Shown: piece by piece, positions 61,412-64,000 of the stretch
How the letters are laid out: each line of letters opens with the position of its first letter
Numbering within the stretch: position 1 is the first letter of the stretch
NCBI GenBank assembly: GCA_910583995.1
Contig: CAJTYW010000006.1
Location: forward strand, 49,517 to 113,516
DNA: 64,000 nucleotides
Direction: 5' to 3'
From: an uncultured Christensenella sp.
GTDB taxonomy: Bacteria > Bacillota > Clostridia > Christensenellales > UBA3700
Made by a program: the position numbers and the translations under genes
Notes under the pieces: model-generated
The model's database searches: none
Told to the model about the DNA's origin: nothing
What the model saw: the letters and a program-made list of their open reading frames with translations, nothing else

Positions 61412-62233
61412 TTATTGATTATTATATAAATTTAATATTTCTTTTTGCAACGCTTTTGAAATTTCAACAGAAATTTCTTTATAAAAAGGTTCTCTTTTCA
61501 TTGTTCTATTACACCGATTTTGACAATGAATATTTGGACAATCATGTTTATTTTCTGGAACAAAATCTATTGCAAAATATCCTTTTATATCGCCATTACC
61601 ATAACAATATATAGTTATATCGAAGCCAATTTGCTCAGCTAATAAATGGTCAATTGAACTCTCAGAATAATCTTTAGAACTTAATTGTATTAAATTTTTT
61701 TCGCCATAGCAATTTGTTATTTCTTCCATTTGACTTTTATCATAGGAATTTCCTAAATACGCCACGATATATTCTACACCTACCTCTCTATTCTTCTTAA
61801 CAGCTTCACTAGCTTCAATTTCTGTCCCTAAATCTGATGTGTATATAATAACCTTACATTCACTTGGATTTTTTTCACTACTCATCTTACCTTCCATCTC
61901 AATCAATTCAGAAAGGTGAACTAATCCAATTTGATGAAATCCATCTTTCACATTATTCTCCAAGCAGAGCGCACAACAAGTAAAATTGTTTTTCGAATCT
62001 TTATTATGTTTACTAATAATAAGAACAAAAAACACAATAAAAGCAGATAGAATAGCTATTACAATTTCAATAATTATCAATATCTTTTTCAAATTTTCAT
62101 CTTTACAAAAAGTCATAATCAAAACATAAATAATAGAAAAAATAGTAAAAAAACTACCTAATACGCCGACAACCTTGCTAAAAGGTAAAATATTATTTAA
62201 ATCCGAAAAAAATTTTTTTAAATTATTTTCCAA
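61412..62233 (-). CDS. Two-TM protein with a cytosolic domain, paralogue A
   Basis: A 273-residue protein with helices near 18-42 and 50-75, a C-C-A-L-C patch near 87, and a domain (about 125-180) with V-I-I-Y-T-S-D-L-G-T-E-I, K-K-N-R-E-V-G-V-E-Y and V-A-Y-L-G-N-S. It is the upstream paralogue of the 60534-61394 protein. It also has a second Cys cluster, C-P-N-I-H-C-Q-N-R-C near 240, which could bind zinc. It lies six bases after the GNAT gene and 17 before the paralogue. Function unknown. Confidence 0.75.
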   Translation of the reverse strand: MENNLKKFFSDLNNILPFSKVVGVLGSFFTIFSIIYVLIMTFCKDENLKKILIIIEIVIAILSAFIVFFVLIISKHNKDSKNNFTCCALCLENNVKDGFHQIGLVHLSELIEMEGKMSSEKNPSECKVIIYTSDLGTEIEASEAVKKNREVGVEYIVAYLGNSYDKSQMEEITNCYGEKNLIQLSSKDYSESSIDHLLAEQIGFDITIYCYGNGDIKGYFAIDFVPENKHDCPNIHCQNRCNRTMKREPFYKEISVEISKALQKEILNLYNNQ

Positions 62234-62239
62234 TTTTTA

Positions 62240-62692
62240 TTACTCCTTAATTTCCAATTCATATAATTTAACTTTATGGTCTTTTTCATCAAATGAATCG
62301 TCGGTCCAAGTCCAGCCGGTTTTTTCATAGAAATTATTTAATTCAGTAAATAAATATGCTTTTTTTATTTTCATAGAAAATAAAATTTTTTTAATTTGAT
62401 GCTGTATATATAATCCAATTCCTTGTCCTCTGTATTTTTTATCAACAACTATACCGCCAACCCATGGAGACAAATCTTGTCTTGCTAAATTATCACAATT
62501 CCACAAACTAAATGTGCCTACATAATCTTTATTATTTAGCACCACAAAAGTTATGGGAATAGTAACTTCATTCATAGAAGTTTTTATCCATTCCTTCCAA
62601 TAATTAGGGTTGTTATCACCCCATTCAGAATATAAAGAATCAAAAACATTATCAAAATATTCTGGTACAACTGCTAATGATTTAATTTCCAT
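62240..62692 (-). CDS. GNAT family N-acetyltransferase
   Basis: A 150-residue single-domain acetyltransferase. The acetyl-CoA loop V-D-K-K-Y-R-G-Q-G-I-G is near residues 82-92, and F-Y-E-K-T-G-W is near 125. The protein includes N-P-N-Y-W-K-E-W near 30, as in some amino-group acetyltransferases. It lies nine bases after the radical SAM gene and six before the two-TM gene, so it is in the same operon. The target may be a protein, peptide or small amine. Confidence 0.88.
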   Translation of the reverse strand: MEIKSLAVVPEYFDNVFDSLYSEWGDNNPNYWKEWIKTSMNEVTIPITFVVLNNKDYVGTFSLWNCDNLARQDLSPWVGGIVVDKKYRGQGIGLYIQHQIKKILFSMKIKKAYLFTELNNFYEKTGWTWTDDSFDEKDHKVKLYELEIKE

Positions 62693-62701
62693 TCTATCTC
62701 C

Positions 62702-63853
62702 TTAAGGGTGCAAATAAGGATAAGGAGAACATGGTCCCAATTCCTTATATAACCTAATTATCGCTTTACATTTTGCTTTGTTATGTCCATCTAACTTTCC
62801 AAATTCGTTTACTGATTCTCCTAAACAGCAACCACCACAATGAAGTTTAGCAGGACATTTTTTACAATCTTCCATCAAAGTAGATTTTCTGCTATTTAAT
62901 GCCTTTACCTTATCTGTGTCCCAATCAAATTGTTTTGTTTCATCATTCCATTTTGCTACAATAAAACAATCCATGTGATGAGCGTTTTCACCCATCAATG
63001 CCATATCACAAGCAGAAATATAACCATCAGTAGTAATATGTGGTGCAGCTAAAGGAGTACAACAGCGACAATGATAATCTGACTCGCCATCAAAATTTAT
63101 AGTTAAAAAACTGCCCCAAAACAAATCTTTTTCTTTTGCATAATAATATGCTGGCAAATACTCATCTACATATTTATCCATATCAAAAGAAAATTGTTCC
63201 ATTTTCCTTTTATCAGTAACAACGGGAGCTTGTCCGACAGAGTAAAACAATGGATTTGTCCACACATGACGAATTCCTAAAGAAAAAAAGTAATCAACTA
63301 ATTCTTTTTGTTTGTTAATATTAGAATTTGTAATTGTTACACGGGCACCTACCATAATTTTTTTATTGGTATTATTTTTATTAAGCCAAATAACATTTTC
63401 TTCCAATACATCAGCAGGTTTTTTATTGTTAAATAATTTTTTAAATTGTGGTAAAAATGGTCTATTATAATTTTGTATATCTTTTGTTCCGTCAAATGAC
63501 ACCCACAAAATATCGACATTCTCTAAAATCCAACTTCTTACTTCTTCAGTGAAAACTCCATTCGTTTGAATTTCTACTGTTACTCTATCCCCACCATTTT
63601 TATGACTTTTAGCATATTGAGTTATTTCTTTCATTATATCGAATTCCTGAGTAGGCTCACCTGGACCATAAAATCTAATATGCCTACTTTCGTTATTAGC
63701 AAAATACCAGTCAATTGCATACTTTGCAATATGTATAGATACGCTTTGCTCAATCATAGCATTTCTTTCTTTTGCGTTATAACAATATATACAACAAAGA
63801 TTACATTTTGTTGTTATGAAAAAAGATAGCATTTTTTTATTACAATGTGGCAT
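62702..63853 (-). CDS. Radical SAM protein with SPASM domain
   Basis: A 383-residue radical SAM enzyme. The 4Fe-4S motif C17-x3-C21-x2-C24 is at the N-terminus (K-C-N-L-C-C-I-Y-C). A G-G-E-P-like motif reads G-P-G-E-P-T near 65. The C-terminal SPASM region (about 270-370) has many Cys for auxiliary clusters (C-R-C-C, C-D-M, C-K-K-C, C-G-G-C-C). Such enzymes modify peptides or act as sulfatase maturases. No precursor peptide ORF is seen in the 147 bases upstream or between the operon genes. It is the first gene of the operon, with AGGA before the ATG. Confidence 0.88.
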   Translation of the reverse strand: MPHCNKKMLSFFITTKCNLCCIYCYNAKERNAMIEQSVSIHIAKYAIDWYFANNESRHIRFYGPGEPTQEFDIMKEITQYAKSHKNGGDRVTVEIQTNGVFTEEVRSWILENVDILWVSFDGTKDIQNYNRPFLPQFKKLFNNKKPADVLEENVIWLNKNNTNKKIMVGARVTITNSNINKQKELVDYFFSLGIRHVWTNPLFYSVGQAPVVTDKRKMEQFSFDMDKYVDEYLPAYYYAKEKDLFWGSFLTINFDGESDYHCRCCTPLAAPHITTDGYISACDMALMGENAHHMDCFIVAKWNDETKQFDWDTDKVKALNSRKSTLMEDCKKCPAKLHCGGCCLGESVNEFGKLDGHNKAKCKAIIRLYKELGPCSPYPYLHP

Positions 63854-63970
63854 TTTAGTGTCCTTTTTTAGCGTAAAATGTGCGATTTGTCAAAAAACTA
63901 CAAATTTTGATATCAAAGCGTTAATTTTTTAGCTTCTGACCCCGCTATTCTATTGGCTTTTTGGCGAAAA

Positions 63971-64000
63971 GTGTCAGTAAATGTATACTTTTTCTGACAC
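63971..64000. other. Inverted repeat at the right edge
   Basis: GTGTCAG at 63971-63977 pairs with CTGACAC at 63994-64000 across 16 bases. On the minus strand the stem is followed by TTTTCGCC. It may be the terminator of a gene just outside the window, upstream of the radical SAM operon. Confidence 0.5.

Noticed and set aside
63865..63893. TTGACA-17-TAAAAA promoter just before the radical SAM gene
   Set aside because: The -10 is poor and the start point would fall within the ribosome site; the true promoter may lie outside the window.

Overview
The window reads as a chromosomal segment of an AT-rich, Gram-positive-type anaerobe, most likely an uncultured member of the Clostridia/Firmicutes. 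I base this on the str order rpsL-rpsG-fusA-tuf, a DnaB/DnaD-type plus DnaI-type helicase loading pair, an RlmCD-type rRNA methylase, RecD2, ComF, lipoproteins without outer-membrane genes, a SAM-I riboswitch, AGGAGG ribosome binding sites and sigma-A-like promoters. I did not compute GC content and name no species. No tRNA, rRNA, CRISPR array or transposase was seen.

Positions 1-13970 are a defence island, all on the minus strand, read from a good promoter at 13942-13970. In transcription order it holds a SNF2-type helicase, a DUF4391 protein, a BRO-N protein, a small membrane protein, an unknown 292-aa protein, a membrane coiled-coil protein, a type III Mod methyltransferase, an Asn-rich protein, a type III Res subunit, and the N-terminal 365 codons of JetA, the kleisin-like subunit of a Wadjet system that continues beyond the left edge. 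A frameshifted remnant of the DUF4391 3' end just upstream of the Mod block suggests that the BRO/77-aa/292-aa genes were inserted into an older helicase-DUF4391-Mod-Res operon.

Positions 14131-30350 are mostly housekeeping: rRNA m5U methylase, AlkD-like glycosylase, P-type ATPase, Mrp ATPase, two lipoproteins, the replication pair dnaB/dnaI, ilvN, an orphan trpB behind a promoter, short leader peptide and attenuator, and a membrane GT2 glycosyltransferase. Positions 30276-48730 hold the str operon with a long leader, three paralogous two-domain membrane proteins, tsaD, a hexapeptide acetyltransferase, prfB, secA, two tandem comF paralogues, recD2 and metK. A SAM-I riboswitch with a terminator lies between rpoC and metK, so it both ends rpoBC transcription and gates metK. 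Positions 49007-56548 are rpoC and rpoB, whose products carry acidic C-terminal tails.

Positions 56549-64000 are accessory again. A small XRE repressor diverges from a zinc-ribbon membrane protein across three copies of a 16-bp palindromic operator. The right end is a compact six-gene minus-strand operon: radical SAM/SPASM protein, GNAT, two paralogous two-TM proteins, an SDR and a SET-GNAT fusion. I recognise the enzymes but not the system; it is my leading candidate for an undescribed system, possibly one for protein modification or signalling.
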